A stretch of DNA of 35,359 nt from Entamoeba invadens IP1 (GCF_000330505.1 NW_004443753.1:207668-243026); one strand, 5' to 3'. Counted from the first letter of the stretch, positions 1 to 10,141 are shown. The notes: generated from the letters alone by a model not told the origin. Made by a program: numbers and translations.

Positions 1-162
1 ACTGATAGAGTACAGTGTAACCAAGTGAATGCAAGGTATTGTTTCTATAAATTGGTCACAGTTGCACGAAGATAAAGTGGTGCCATCAACAATCATTCCC
101 ATACCACTTATTGCGTATCTATACTCTGTCATGACTTTGTGTATAATATCTTCGGTAAAACG
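1..162 (-). pseudogene. Out-of-frame SWIM zinc-finger tail of the MULE transposase, cut by the window edge
   Basis: Reading the minus strand one base out of frame from the transposase gives an open stretch from about 162 to the window edge. It reads RFTEDIIHKVMTEYRYAI, then GMGMIVDGTTL, then a SWIM motif with C-x-C at 66-58 and C-x-H at 33-25 (CxC-x8-CxH). The SWIM finger is the standard C-terminal domain of MULE transposases, so this is the continuation of the 129-1619 gene. The two frames switch near 156-164, around a TTTT run, which fits loss of one base. A programmed slip cannot be excluded but is less likely for a transposon copy. No stop occurs before base 1. Confidence 0.78.
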
Positions 163-1619
163 TACAGTATATTCTCATCTATCACCGACCGAGCCGCATT
201 GTAATCAAAATTGAACTGTAAATCAAAACGTATGCTATCTGCTTCAAGTAGTTGCGCCAATTCCAAAAGAGTCACTTCTTTTCCCCCAAACTTAAGTTTA
301 AAGACTCCAAAGTATCCTTCTATCGCATTTGAAGTTGTTCTGTTTGAAATACGCTCTGTGACGCTTGGTCTCCAGCAGTCCATCACATTAAGTAAACCTT
401 GGATTAATCGAATTTTATTTTTAGTACGGTCTTCCTTTTTTTCGTTTTTATTAGCTATTTTTAATTCATTAATTATTTCAAATAGTATTTGTCTATCATT
501 TAATATAATGTTATCACTTCCTTCAATTCTTTCATTTTGATCAGTACTAAGATCTGAGCCACTCATCGTCATTAACGTTTTGACAAAGTCTGTTTCTGAT
601 ACCGTTTTATCAATCATTTGATACCACATATGAACAATATTTGACCTTTCACCAAAGGCAACGATAAGATCTCTTGCAATATGCCTGTGACAGAAAACGA
701 ATTTGATTCCAGAAAAGACAGAAGAAAGTGCGGAAATCTGTGACATACACCTATCACACACAACCAAATTAAATATTCTAAATTTAGAAACGAATTTGAA
801 CAAGTTTAAAAACGAATCAGTTGTTCTATCTCTTAATATACCATAAAAAATAATATGCGTTTTATTTTTTTCGTCTAAAGACACTGCTACTATTAAAGGC
901 AAATTGAATACATTAGTTAAAGCTGTATCATCTATAAACATTCTATTTGAATAATCAGTTGAAATTTGATTGACGTTGAAAGCAAAAAAAGAAACAAATT
1001 GTCCTGAACTGTTTTTGGTGAAGTGAGTTGAAAATTGCATTGTTTTTTCGGCGTACAAAAATAGTTGTTGTGTTTGATCTGGTGAATATTTATTGAATGA
1101 AGATGAAATAAGACGTCGAACTACTGATGGTTTAACTGCAAGATTCATTGTAGTGACAATTTGTGAAGGGGAATAATGTATCATAGCTAGTTTTTTCATC
1201 TCATTTATTTGTTCCTGTGAAAAAATAATTCTCATGTGTAATGGAATATCCGTCGTAAAGTTGTGGGAGTGATTGTTTGTTATAACAATATGTTTAACCA
1301 TTGTTTTATTTTCATTCAAATTCAAACAAATAGTACAATAACATTTTTGGTAAACACAACGGAATGTCTGTTTGAGTTTTTGTGAATCGCTGTTTTTAGT
1401 AACAAAAAGAGAAAATGTCTGGTTAGCAACAGAGATAGCTGAAGCCTCTGCCATTGTTTTTGATTGGGTTTTGAAGCTGTAGGAAATAAACGCATTGGCT
1501 ATTGAATCGATGATGTTGTCTGGGGTTTCAATCCCTTCTTTAACCAAATAAGGATTGCCTTCTTTGGTTTTTACATCGAAGGTAAAAAGTACTTGGATTT
1601 TGGTTGAGTGTTCTTCCAT
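129..1619 (-). CDS. Mutator-like (MULE) transposase, C-terminus lost to a frameshift
   Basis: A 496-residue frame with the layout of a MULE transposase, which cuts and rejoins transposon ends. An N-terminal FAR1/WRKY-GCM1-like zinc-finger pattern is visible (C88, C93, C95, C98, then H117-x-H119). The RNase H-like core follows: first Asp in FIDDT (D230), second Asp in VVCDR (D289), the family's C-x2-H in FCHRH (C310, H313), and the catalytic Glu in SNAIEGYF (E434). All expected acidic residues are present, so the core is not obviously dead. MULE transposases usually end in a SWIM zinc finger; here the frame stops at TGA just before it, and the finger lies in another frame downstream (separate entry). 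The start at 1619 gives the longest frame and no better one is visible. Terminal inverted repeats were not identified; the other end lies outside the window. Confidence 0.88.
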   Translation of the reverse strand: MEEHSTKIQVLFTFDVKTKEGNPYLVKEGIETPDNIIDSIANAFISYSFKTQSKTMAEASAISVANQTFSLFVTKNSDSQKLKQTFRCVYQKCYCTICLNLNENKTMVKHIVITNNHSHNFTTDIPLHMRIIFSQEQINEMKKLAMIHYSPSQIVTTMNLAVKPSVVRRLISSSFNKYSPDQTQQLFLYAEKTMQFSTHFTKNSSGQFVSFFAFNVNQISTDYSNRMFIDDTALTNVFNLPLIVAVSLDEKNKTHIIFYGILRDRTTDSFLNLFKFVSKFRIFNLVVCDRCMSQISALSSVFSGIKFVFCHRHIARDLIVAFGERSNIVHMWYQMIDKTVSETDFVKTLMTMSGSDLSTDQNERIEGSDNIILNDRQILFEIINELKIANKNEKKEDRTKNKIRLIQGLLNVMDCWRPSVTERISNRTTSNAIEGYFGVFKLKFGGKEVTLLELAQLLEADSIRFDLQFNFDYNAARSVIDENILYVLPKILYTKS

Positions 1620-2128
1620 TTAGTAATTAAGAGTTTAAGATTTGTTAATATTAAAAGTGTGGTTTATTTAATTATTATATAATTTAGTGTTTTAAAGTTA
1701 AATATAAATCAAAACGTTTACTTTGCGCCAAAACATGCGACAAAAAAAAAACAAAAAAACAAAAAAATGACGTTTTATATAAAACTTTTTATTTGTTTTA
1801 TTTTATTAGATGTAAATGAGAAAAAGAAAAACCCTATTTTTTTCAAGACTCAAAAAACAAAAAATACAAAAAATGTTTTATTTTTATATAAAAAATATGT
1901 ATTTATAGCGGGGTGTGGGTGTAAAAGGTAAGTCCCTAAAAAATCAAATTATTTAACATTAATTTATAACATATATTTTAGTAAAAAAAAAACATTTTGT
2001 ATTTTAATTGTGTTAATTTTTAATTTAATTTTTTATAGTTTTAAAAATTGTTAATAATTCCCAAATTTTGAAATATTATAAAACATTTTGTATCCCATTT
2101 ACACTACATTTTGTGATGTCCAAATTGA
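1620..2128. other. AT-rich intergenic region upstream of the MULE and of the small membrane protein
   Basis: About 500 bases with no convincing gene. It should hold the 5' end of the MULE element (minus) and the upstream region of the small gene at 2129 (plus). An A-rich tract lies at 1741-1768, and a GC-richer patch near 1908-1935 contains GGTAAGT. The GGTAAGT does not match the GTTTGT donor used elsewhere in the window and has no coding sequence beside it. No terminal inverted repeat was recognised. Confidence 0.5.
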
Positions 2129-2362
2129 ATGAAAATTTGTTTTAATAAACAAACTCAAATAATTAACATAACAATGATTGAATATGAAATGGAGTCAACA
2201 CACAATGATATTGAGTCTCTTAGTGACAAAATAGAATCAGAGAAGACACACCAGTATGACATTTCAAACATCAAATACATGATATTACTAATTCTTTGTA
2301 CAGTGTTACTTGTTTGTGTCTTACTCTTTTGTGTCCAGCTTCACTTCAAGGAATTACACTAA
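2129..2362 (+). CDS. Small predicted tail-anchored membrane protein
   Basis: A 77-codon frame, or 62 codons from a second ATG at 2174 (MIEYEMES...). The N-terminal part is hydrophilic and acidic (ESTHNDIESLSDKIESEKT). The C-terminus is one hydrophobic segment of about 22 residues (around residues 50-72, ILLILCTVLLVCVLLFCVQL) followed by a short tail. This is a tail-anchored arrangement, as in SNAREs and other small organelle-membrane proteins. I see no heptad SNARE core, so the family is unassigned. It converges on the GCP gene with only 46 bases between stops, a spacing usual for real Entamoeba genes. Which ATG is used is unresolved. It could be chance, but a clean transmembrane end in AT-rich DNA together with tight convergent spacing favours a real gene. 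Confidence 0.5.
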   Translation: MKICFNKQTQIINITMIEYEMESTHNDIESLSDKIESEKTHQYDISNIKYMILLILCTVLLVCVLLFCVQLHFKELH

Positions 2363-2408
2363 TCCAATTTTTGTGACTTTATTACAAAACATCCCAACAT
2401 ATTAATTA

Positions 2409-4334
2409 TTACATGTTCCAATCTACTATATCCGCAAATGGGTCTCTCACCTCGTCTTCCATCGCAACTTCAGTCGACATTCTTCTATAGCATGCATTTC
2501 GTTTCTCAATCGACGTATCTGGCAACAGTGAACACACACTATCCATCAACTCCCTTGTCTCCTCTCTCAAGTCGTCTATTTGTTTGATATCCTCTTGGTT
2601 CGTGACATTTCCCTTATCCGACGCATTTTCCACGGTGTACACTGTTTGTAGCACCTCTTTGACATGCTTCAAAAAACTGAAATACCCACTCACAACTACT
2701 CTGTCCTTCAACCCTATCTCTTGTAAACACCCGTCCAAGAACTCCGAGTGCATATCGCTCAATTCTTTCACCGTCTTCTTCTCTTTCTTGATAAAAGTGT
2801 CCCACTTCTTTTCTATCACATTACATTCACATTGTATCATTATCTCTTCAAGCGCTTTCATACACTCTGAGACCAACAAGTGTAAGTGGAACCGGAGTGA
2901 AGCATACCTCACCTCTCTCACTAAAGGCAATGACGTATTTGTCATCTTCTTCATTGTCCGTGCAAGTAAGTACCTATGGTACTCCAAGTCAAACAAGAAC
3001 CTGAAGATGACTTGATACCTCTTTGTCGCGTTGTCGTCGACAATCAACGACAAAGGAAAAGGTATTACATTTTCAATAGTCACCACTTCGAACATGTACC
3101 TCACTCCATCTTGTACATTCTCGTCAACAAACTTAGCAACACAATCTTTGACAAATGAAATTGAGATGGACGAAGGGGGGATTTTAATCCCTTTCAACTC
3201 AAAGAGAAGTGAATCAAGCACTCTGTATGAAGTCGGCATCTCGTCCTCGTGGAAGTATTTTCGTGATAAAATCCCATGGGAAACATCGAAAAAGTTGAAG
3301 TAAATAGTAGGGTTTCCAAACAAGTACGTTTCTCTCAAAATGTGGTATGTGGAATCGATGTGACATTGTTGAAACACAATGAACAGCGCCTTATTCACAG
3401 CGTCCGATTGTTCTCGGATCATTGCCTTCATTTTCAGTGGTGAGAAAATGACGTTAGACTCCAGTTTGAGTATCGGAGTCTTTGGTATTTCATCTTCTAT
3501 TTCAGGCGCCTGTTGCAGTAACATTTGTTGGAATAATTCAGTCTCGTGTTGTTTTCTGTATTGTGCAATAGAACGGAGGTATTGCCCCGTTTGGAATATG
3601 ACCATTGCATGAGGCGCCAAGAAAAAGGGGACTTCCTGTTCGACATAAATTGGGGCATTGTTAACTGGGCGAATGAAGAACTCGTCATACAAGAAGTCTC
3701 CATTTGACATCCACCCCGAGACAAAGGCAAAAAGTGGCTGACTTGTCTTTTCAAGCAACTTCTCTATGACCCTTTCAGACGTGAGATTTCCTCCAAACAA
3801 TATCTTTTGTTCTGCGAGCACATTAAACACAGCAGCGGGTATTTCATCGCCAGAGATATGTGTAATAACACTGCAAATTGGTTTCAGGGTTTGCAACGAT
3901 TTCATCAACTCCACAACAACTTCTTGGAGTGTCCAGAAATTTATACGAGCTTCTTTCTCTAAATCGCACACCTTTGTTACAAACTCGTCCCGAAACTCTA
4001 ATATCCCTTCGCATAATGCTTGTTGCGTTGGACCTTTGTGGTCTTTACTCAAATATTCTAAGACTATAGAATACTCTTCTACTAAGGAAACTACTTTAGT
4101 AACGATTTGTTGAAGGCGACTGTCGATCGTATTCATCACTTGGCCATAACGCTTCATTTGGTCGCGGATAATCTCGATACCTTCGCTTGCAAAACACAGA
4201 CACATCCCAAAGATTCCTTTGATCAACGTCGACTCTTGCTCGTACAGAGGACGCATCTCCCGGTTCGACACAAAACGACACCTCTTCTCAGGAATAGACA
4301 TGTTAATGTTTTTTTCTGTTCTTCTCTTTTCCAT
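2409..4334 (-). CDS. Gamma-tubulin complex component (GCP / Spc97-Spc98 family)
   Basis: An intact 641-residue protein with the two-part GCP layout. The N-terminal GCP module has EYLSKDHKGPTQQAL (93-107), a helix TLQEVVVELMKSLQTL (135-150), and the family hallmark LFAFVSGWMSNGDFLYDEFFI (201-221, the usual L..W...G.l.D...EFFI pattern). The C-terminal gamma-tubulin-binding module has YFHEDEMPTSYRVLDSLLFEL (360-380), the PFPLSLIVDD and KRYQVIFRFLFDLE block (425-451), and the W511...H529 pattern (WDTFIKK, then DMHSEFLDGCL). GCPs form the gamma-tubulin small or ring complexes that nucleate microtubules; in Entamoeba these are mainly intranuclear mitotic spindles. The length is close to GCP4 or a short GCP2/3; the subtype cannot be fixed by eye. 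The start at 4334 is favoured by an AAAAATT initiator-like stretch 14-20 bases upstream; Met12 at 4301 is the alternative. Confidence 0.88.
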   Translation of the reverse strand: MEKRRTEKNINMSIPEKRCRFVSNREMRPLYEQESTLIKGIFGMCLCFASEGIEIIRDQMKRYGQVMNTIDSRLQQIVTKVVSLVEEYSIVLEYLSKDHKGPTQQALCEGILEFRDEFVTKVCDLEKEARINFWTLQEVVVELMKSLQTLKPICSVITHISGDEIPAAVFNVLAEQKILFGGNLTSERVIEKLLEKTSQPLFAFVSGWMSNGDFLYDEFFIRPVNNAPIYVEQEVPFFLAPHAMVIFQTGQYLRSIAQYRKQHETELFQQMLLQQAPEIEDEIPKTPILKLESNVIFSPLKMKAMIREQSDAVNKALFIVFQQCHIDSTYHILRETYLFGNPTIYFNFFDVSHGILSRKYFHEDEMPTSYRVLDSLLFELKGIKIPPSSISISFVKDCVAKFVDENVQDGVRYMFEVVTIENVIPFPLSLIVDDNATKRYQVIFRFLFDLEYHRYLLARTMKKMTNTSLPLVREVRYASLRFHLHLLVSECMKALEEIMIQCECNVIEKKWDTFIKKEKKTVKELSDMHSEFLDGCLQEIGLKDRVVVSGYFSFLKHVKEVLQTVYTVENASDKGNVTNQEDIKQIDDLREETRELMDSVCSLLPDTSIEKRNACYRRMSTEVAMEDEVRDPFADIVDWNM

Positions 4335-4336
4335 GG

Positions 4337-4356
4337 TTCGGCCAATTTTTTATTGT
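4337..4356 (-). promoter_or_regulatory. Putative initiator/GAAC-like core promoter of the GCP gene
   Basis: On the minus strand, AAAAAATTGG followed by CCGAACC lies directly before the ATG at 4334. E. histolytica core promoters use an initiator near AAAAATTCA and a GAAC element, with very short 5' leaders, so this spacing suits transcription starting about 15-20 bases before the ATG. The match is partial and the order of elements is compressed. Inference only. Confidence 0.3.
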
Positions 4357-5996
4357 CCCAAAATTGTGTCCCTGTTTTTCATTACGGACTAAAAGTACTA
4401 TTATTGTGTTAAAAATCCTAATTTGATAATTATCATATTTTTGTTAAGTTTTTTAAAAATACATTATTTCAATGCATAATCAAAATTATTCTAAAAATAT
4501 CAAACTTCTTGAATACAAACGATTAAAAATGTGATTAAATAATATTGTTAATAGACAAATATTGCAAATTGATACCAAAAATGAAGATTTTTTATAATAT
4601 AAATTTTATAAAAATTAAATCATATATTTTTTCTAAAGCTTTTCTATTTTTTAAAAATAAATATTTTTTTTTGTTTTTTCAAACAAACAAAAAATGTATA
4701 ATATAAACAATAGTAAAATATATTAATGAAAAAATCATATACAGTCAAAGGCGTCTATTTGTCGTAAATATAATTGTCGAAAATTTATCAATATAATTGT
4801 TAATAATTTAATTGTGTAACTACTTTTATATACACAAAGTATATCAAAGTATACTTTTTCGGTTAATATCTTTTTGTTAATAATTACATATAAGCGAGAT
4901 ATTATTTTCAATATTTTTAAATGTTGTTTTATTGTTTTTCATATTTAAACACATAGCAGTAAACATGTATGTATTTTATTTACACGACAATATTAATGAT
5001 AACGTTGAATAGAAGCATTTATAAAATATTAATTTTCAACAATTTAACAACAACATTTTGTGTATATTGTTATATTGTTTATTTCTACACTTTTTATTTA
5101 AAAAACGTTACAATATAAAACGTGGTAATTTTCACTGTGTAAACATGTAACATCAAACTAAAACTTAAATGATAACACCAAAATCAAAATATTATCATAT
5201 TTTACAACAATTTTTGTGTCAGACTTGTGGCTCATGTGTACCTTTACAAAAGATTTTGAAATGAATTTCTCGTAGTTCTTAGGATTTAAAGGAATAGATC
5301 CAATACAGTTCGTTTTTAATAAATACACATTCATTTATTTGTATTAAAAAAATTAAAAAACATCACACTGTATTTCAACAATTATTTGACAATGGTTTAA
5401 AGCGGGATATTTCAATTATATAAAAAACAAAATTGAATTATTTTACCATTTACAAATAATTGTTATAATAATTATTTTCCAGACTTTAATAATCACCATT
5501 AAGTTGTGTTTTGACAACGTTTGTTCAACACCCATTTTTATTATTTTATTTGATTGTTATTTAACGTTAAACAACAAGTATATTGTTTGTTAAAATAATT
5601 ATATTAATTATTGATTCGATTGTTTTTTATATTTCTTGTTTTCATTTTCATTTTCATTTTCAAATTAGTAAATTTGGTTAAAGCAAAAAACAAATAGTCA
5701 ACATATAAATAAAATTAAAAAAAATCTATTTATATATGATTTAATTAAAATGGTTGTTGAGTTAACATTTCTTAGTTAAACTTTAAAAATAAATTCGGTT
5801 ATCATATTAATATCATTATATATTTATTAATTTAATAAAAAAACAAAAAAATAAGATTTAAAAAAGATGAAATAATAAAAATTATTATTTCTTCTTTTAA
5901 TAATAATGATTATTATTATTTTAAATTGGGATATTAAAAAAGAAACAAATAATAAAATTATATTATTTTATAACCAAATCACATTTTCTTTGTTAG
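4357..5996. other. AT-rich intergenic DNA, no gene seen
   Basis: About 1.6 kb of very AT-rich sequence with no frame resembling a protein and no recognisable tRNA or snRNA. It contains homopolymer and TA-rich stretches, one clean hexamer repeat (separate entry), and the upstream region of the GCP gene at its left end. Confidence 0.5.
5639..5662. repeat. Short tandem repeat (TTTTCA)4
   Basis: Four perfect consecutive TTTTCA units. This is a simple repeat in AT-rich spacer with no visible link to a gene. Confidence 0.85.
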
Positions 5997-6125
5997 GCTT
6001 TACACCCGAAATATTATAATCAAAAAATAATATCAAAAATGCTAATAAAACGGGAAAAATATTTTACCCGTTTTATTAGCGGTTTTCAATACTACTTTTA
6101 GATAAAAATATTTCGGGTGCGAAGC
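5997..6125. repeat. Nested inverted repeat (foldback) around a 40-bp palindrome
   Basis: The outer arms 5997-6015 and 6107-6125 match at 17 of 19 positions as reverse complements (core CACCCGAAATATT / AATATTTCGGGTG). Inside, 6041-6060 and 6061-6080 form a loop-free palindrome matching at 19 of 20 positions (GCTAATAAAACGGG... / ...CCCGTTTTATTAGC). The 129-bp unit could be a small foldback or MITE-type element. No target-site duplication was found beside either arm pair. Confidence 0.75.
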
Positions 6126-6469
6126 TGAGTCTTAATAACTGTATTAAAAATCAAACAAAAATCAAATAAAATGTATTGAGTGTAAAGTAAGTTGTTCTTC
6201 TTTTGTTTTTATATTGTTAATAAATACAACTTTAATAATCAATAAAAAAATTTACCCACAATTGTCTTGTTTGTTTGATAAAAATTGTGTGGTTTATTTT
6301 ATTATCATAAAGTCGATTTAAGATACAATATACTTGTTATAACTCAATAAAAACTAACAAACAAACTCTGTTCAAAAACCCAATCAAATTAAATAAACTA
6401 ATTATTCGACCTCATTTAACTTGAAAGAAATAAAACTTATAAAAAAAACAAATAATATGTTAGATATCT

Positions 6470-7512
6470 TACTCACAAAATGTAGAGCGTGAGTGGGATA
6501 TAGCTCTTTTATTCTGGTATCGTCAACACGGCTTTACTACAATTGTACATCAATCATGTCAAGTACGTTAGTGTGAACAGACTATAGGTGTAGTGAGTGC
6601 AACACGATTAGCGAGTGCAATATATATATATATCAACGAGTTAAACACAATTATTGAAAAAATAACAAGTGATGATATCTGTGCCTTAACAACAAACAAC
6701 GTGTTTCTGAAATGAACATGTGGTCATTGCGTGATTTGTGTTTGATTAGAAACACGTGCTGTATTCGTGTGATAACAAGAAATGGTTGTAATACGAAGAC
6801 TACTTTGTGCATGCGAATGACAAGTGTGGTTTAAATTAAAATCAAACTCTATCGCTAATTATGATGTTGTCAGTCATCATAAGATATGTAAAGAAGAAAT
6901 TATACGTGACATATCATATGAGTGCAAAGAAAATAATATAAAAACTATCTGAATATAATTTTAACAACTTTTTGAACAATCAATCAACACCAACTTTGGC
7001 CTTTAGCAAAATATGAGAGTTTGTTTAGAAAGTGTGACAATAGATATTTATGAAATTGCAAAGTTAACTAGTTGTGCAATGTGCAAAGTATATAGTGGTA
7101 TTACACCATGGGGTTGATTCTGAGTTATGTGATAATAACTATAAGAAGTGTGTCACGTATGCCACGAAATACATATAGTGCTAATTTTGGTATGATTATA
7201 AAAATAATTACAGTCACATGAGTGATTTTATAAAAATTTTATTTGCAAAATTTGAGTGAAGTTGGATGTGCAAATGGTTATTTTTCAAATTGATAAAAGT
7301 ATGATTTCATCTAAAATTGATTTTTCGTTTAATTTGTGCCAAAGTTGTGCAGCAGATCACGTTTAAGTCAAAAAGAAAGGTGTATATTATATGACAGTGG
7401 ATTACTGTATGAGTGCAGCGAATATTGTGTATTTGCAATTGAGAAAATGAAAGAAGATGAAAACAGTAAAAAACTATACAAGAAAACGTTAAAGCAGTTG
7501 ACGATCAATTAA
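6470..7512 (+). pseudogene. Possible remnant of a cysteine-rich protein gene, heavily decayed
   Basis: This kilobase has more G and C than the flanking spacer and many TGT/TGC codons on the plus strand, but only short open pieces in shifting frames. Examples: NELNTIIEKITSDDICALTTN near 6637-6699, CGHCVICV near 6719, SCAMCKVYSGITPWG then stop near 7070-7115, NLCQSCAADHV near 7332-7364, and a last piece ending KKLYKKTLKQLTIN and TAA at 7512. Clustered Cys pairs recall Entamoeba cysteine-rich surface proteins, but no domain can be named. It may equally be unrelated noncoding DNA. Confidence 0.25.
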
Positions 7513-7513
7513 A

Positions 7514-8518
7514 TTAAATTGATACACGTGTTGGTGTGTTGAAACTGAAATAACAACTGGTGTTCTTTAATGAATATTTGAGTTTTTCAAATACAGTTGT
7601 TAATTTCATATTTTGATGACGAGTCGTTTTCATCTTTGAAAATAACCGTTCGACACCCATTGTCGTTGGGAAAATGGTCATCATTTTTACAACAAAACTT
7701 CGTAACTTTGAGAGTTTCAATTCTTTCAATGTTGTAAAAATGTCGACCAGAGTGAGCCCGTATTGGTAATTGGTCAAAATCTCAAGAGTTTGTTGCAACT
7801 CATTTTTACTTTTTATGATATTTTTTCTCATTTTTTCAATTTCACTTTCGCTGCAATTTGTTAAATAATTTGTTAATATAACAACTTCCTCTGATAAGTT
7901 CTTGTAATTATCAGTTAATGTGATATTCTTCCCACTTAATATTAGTTCAGGAATGTCATTAATAGCCAGAATACTATCAAAACTATAAGGTGTTGGGTTT
8001 TTGTCCCAAATAGTCAAATCAATAGTGTAATTTGAATAGTCGACAAGACCACCAATTGTGTTCATGTTGACCGAGTGTGACACATTATTGTATCTCAGAG
8101 TTAGTTCAGTCAAAGTCCTATATAATAATTTCAGAAGCAACGAATGGTCGACTTTGAGTACCTTCTCGAGTTCGGCAAAATCTTCAAAGTTTGTTTTTTC
8201 AACCTTTTTTATCATCATATCAATATAATCAATAAACACAATAATTCTTCTTGTGTATTCGGGAATTGTTCCATCTTCTTCTTGAAGGGAACTCGAAAAA
8301 TAAAATAATATTTTGAAATACTCTGTTGTTACCTTGAAAATATTCTTAATTTGTATTTCCTTCATATCAAATTTTGTATATATTATACCATTCTTTTTAA
8401 AATATTCAAGTAAATCATTTTGCACATTTTCATTCAAGATATACTTTGATATGGCTTTGTAATTGGAAGTAATATCTTTCAAATTGTTATATATATATAT
8501 AACCATCGTGTATAGCAA
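7514..8518 (-). pseudogene. hAT transposase, C-terminal fragment (catalytic Glu and dimerisation region)
   Basis: A 334-codon piece. After a helical insertion-type region it carries FPTTMGVERLFSKMKTTRHQ: GVERLFS (E290-S294) is the hAT catalytic Glu with the start of the C-terminal hAT dimerisation domain, followed by KLTTVFEKLKYSLKN. The true reading enters from the middle fragment in the TA run at 8489-8501; the initial MLYTMV is a by-product of the shift. The frame ends at 7514 with TTRVSI-like sequence beyond the hAT block, so the C-terminus looks complete. Confidence 0.85.
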
Positions 8519-8925
8519 TAAGTCGCAATTCCCGATTTTACAATTTTACTTTGTTTTTCGAAGTCGCTAATTCTTTCTTCTTTACAAAACCATTGACAAA
8601 AAGATTCTATCATTTTCACTTCTGGTTCCGCGTCGCAACTTTCACCGACTAGATGGAACCTGTGGGCAGAACACCACCATCCTTTTATTGGTGGATATGA
8701 GATGTGCGTTTTAGTTGTCAACAAACCCAACTGTACATTAAATTGTTCAACAACGCCTCCATCTACTCCACACATTGTAGCACAACCATCTGTTGTTATA
8801 CAGTGTAATTTATCCAATGGTATTCCCAGTGATACCAACTCGTCTAGTAACCATTTTGCAACCGATTCTGAGTTTGTTTCTTTTTTCATACTCTTTAAGA
8901 ATAAGAGGGACAGAATAAAAGTCAT
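8479..8925 (-). pseudogene. hAT transposase, middle fragment (second catalytic Asp, C-x2-H)
   Basis: A 148-codon piece continuing the transposase from about 8899 downward. It contains IPLDKLHCITTDGCATMCG with the second catalytic Asp (D46 of this piece), WWCSAHRFHLV (C85, H88, the hAT C-x2-H signature), and TRW at its end. Its first ten or so residues overlap the upstream fragment in another frame and are not real coding. It terminates because an alternating TA run at 8489-8501 shifts the frame; the next fragment picks up YIYNNLKDITS in the other frame. Confidence 0.83.
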
Positions 8926-10141
8926 TATTTAATTCATACCTCAAAATAACACAATAGATTTCTTTGTGATTTTTGGTGGTTGAGTCAGTTGCGATACAAA
9001 TGCACCCACAATTTTCCACACAATCCGCAAAATCACCAAAAGAAGAAATGTTTGCTCTTTTAATTTGCCTTCCAACAGATCTTTGACTCAAACTTAGTGA
9101 TTTTATGTCGTCAAAATGTTGTCTCGAAAGCAGGTAAAAGGCCAAGTACTGTCCAAATCTTACTGCATTGATCTGTGATTCGGATAAACCAGCCTCGATA
9201 GAAAGTGAATTTATCAAATACTCAACGATTGATCTTTTGATAATATTTTTATTCTCCGTTTGTTCACTTTCATTTTCGAAAAAATAGTCAATCAAATCTT
9301 TGTAATTGTCAAAATCAAATTTACCTTTATAGAATGTGTATTCTCGAAAATCTTCCAATACTTTATTTAAATTCGCATTTTCGATACCAACACTCTTATA
9401 CTGCGCAAATATTCCATGTTTAAAAGCTTCGATGGATGTGTTCAGTTTATCAGACGTTTTTCGTTTGTGTTTTATGTCAAAAATGTTGTTTTGTGGTGCA
9501 CGTGTAACATCGTTCGTTTGTGAATTCCCCAGATTTGAATGTTCTTCATCAATCAGATTTATTTGAGAAGCATCATTTGTATGTTCAATACCAGTTAATT
9601 GTGTGTGGGAATTTACATGTAGTTCAGAAATGTTATTTACCACTTCATGTTGATCGTTTTGTGTTCTTTCGATTTGTTCGACTTCTCTGACTTCTTCTTC
9701 ATAAGGATTATCAGAAGTACAATTGAACAACGGTCTTCTTCTAATGGGTTGTATATCAGGAGGCACAGTTCGAAATTTAGAATAAGAAGAACTGTCAAAA
9801 AACCTCTGAACGATGGCAACTTTTGAGTACCTCTTGTTAGTGTATGAATACCCGACTTTGGATGTTGTTGTTAAAACATCGGTGGTATAAATTTCCGTTG
9901 AATTAGTGTTATCCGATTTAACAAATTCGTCAAATGCTGCTTGTTCTTCTGATGAAATACAACGGATTGTTTTTGGATGTGACTCCAAGTGACTTCCTTT
10001 CGAAGACTTTTTTATCCATTTATTGTGGAGCAGACAAAAATACCAATCTTCTCTGTTTCGTGTTGTTTGGAAAGAAGCGTGTAAAAGACTTCGAGAAAAA
10101 GCATACAAATCATTCAAAAACACAAAATTTTGCTCTTCCAT
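8810..10141 (-). pseudogene. hAT transposase, N-terminal fragment (BED-like finger and first catalytic Asp)
   Basis: A 443-codon piece starting MEEQNFVFLND. Residues 33-57 carry a BED-like DNA-binding finger (W33, C36, then H51-x3-H55 in SHLESH). A low-complexity polar linker spans about 140-225. The first catalytic Asp is D386 in CICIATDSTTKNHKEIYCVI, the typical hAT first-Asp strand pair. The true protein leaves this frame after VPLILK near 8890-8899, where the continuation is in the next frame; the last roughly 28 residues here are out-of-frame readthrough. Real coding here therefore runs about 8890-10141. Confidence 0.85.

Larger units (their letters stand above)
7514..10141 (-). mobile_element. 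Degraded hAT-family DNA transposon (coding part)
   Basis: Three overlapping minus-strand frames together make one hAT transposase: BED-like zinc finger, first catalytic Asp, second Asp with C-x2-H, TRW motif, then the Glu and C-terminal hAT dimerisation block, in the expected order. Two frameshifts (near 8890-8899 and in a TA run near 8489-8501) break it, so this copy cannot make the whole enzyme. hAT elements have short terminal repeats and 8-bp target duplications; I could not find a convincing pair, so the element ends are not defined. Confidence 0.85.

Noticed and set aside
2584..4412. Several plus-strand frames of 60-143 codons
   Set aside because: Antisense shadows of the GCP gene with no recognisable features.
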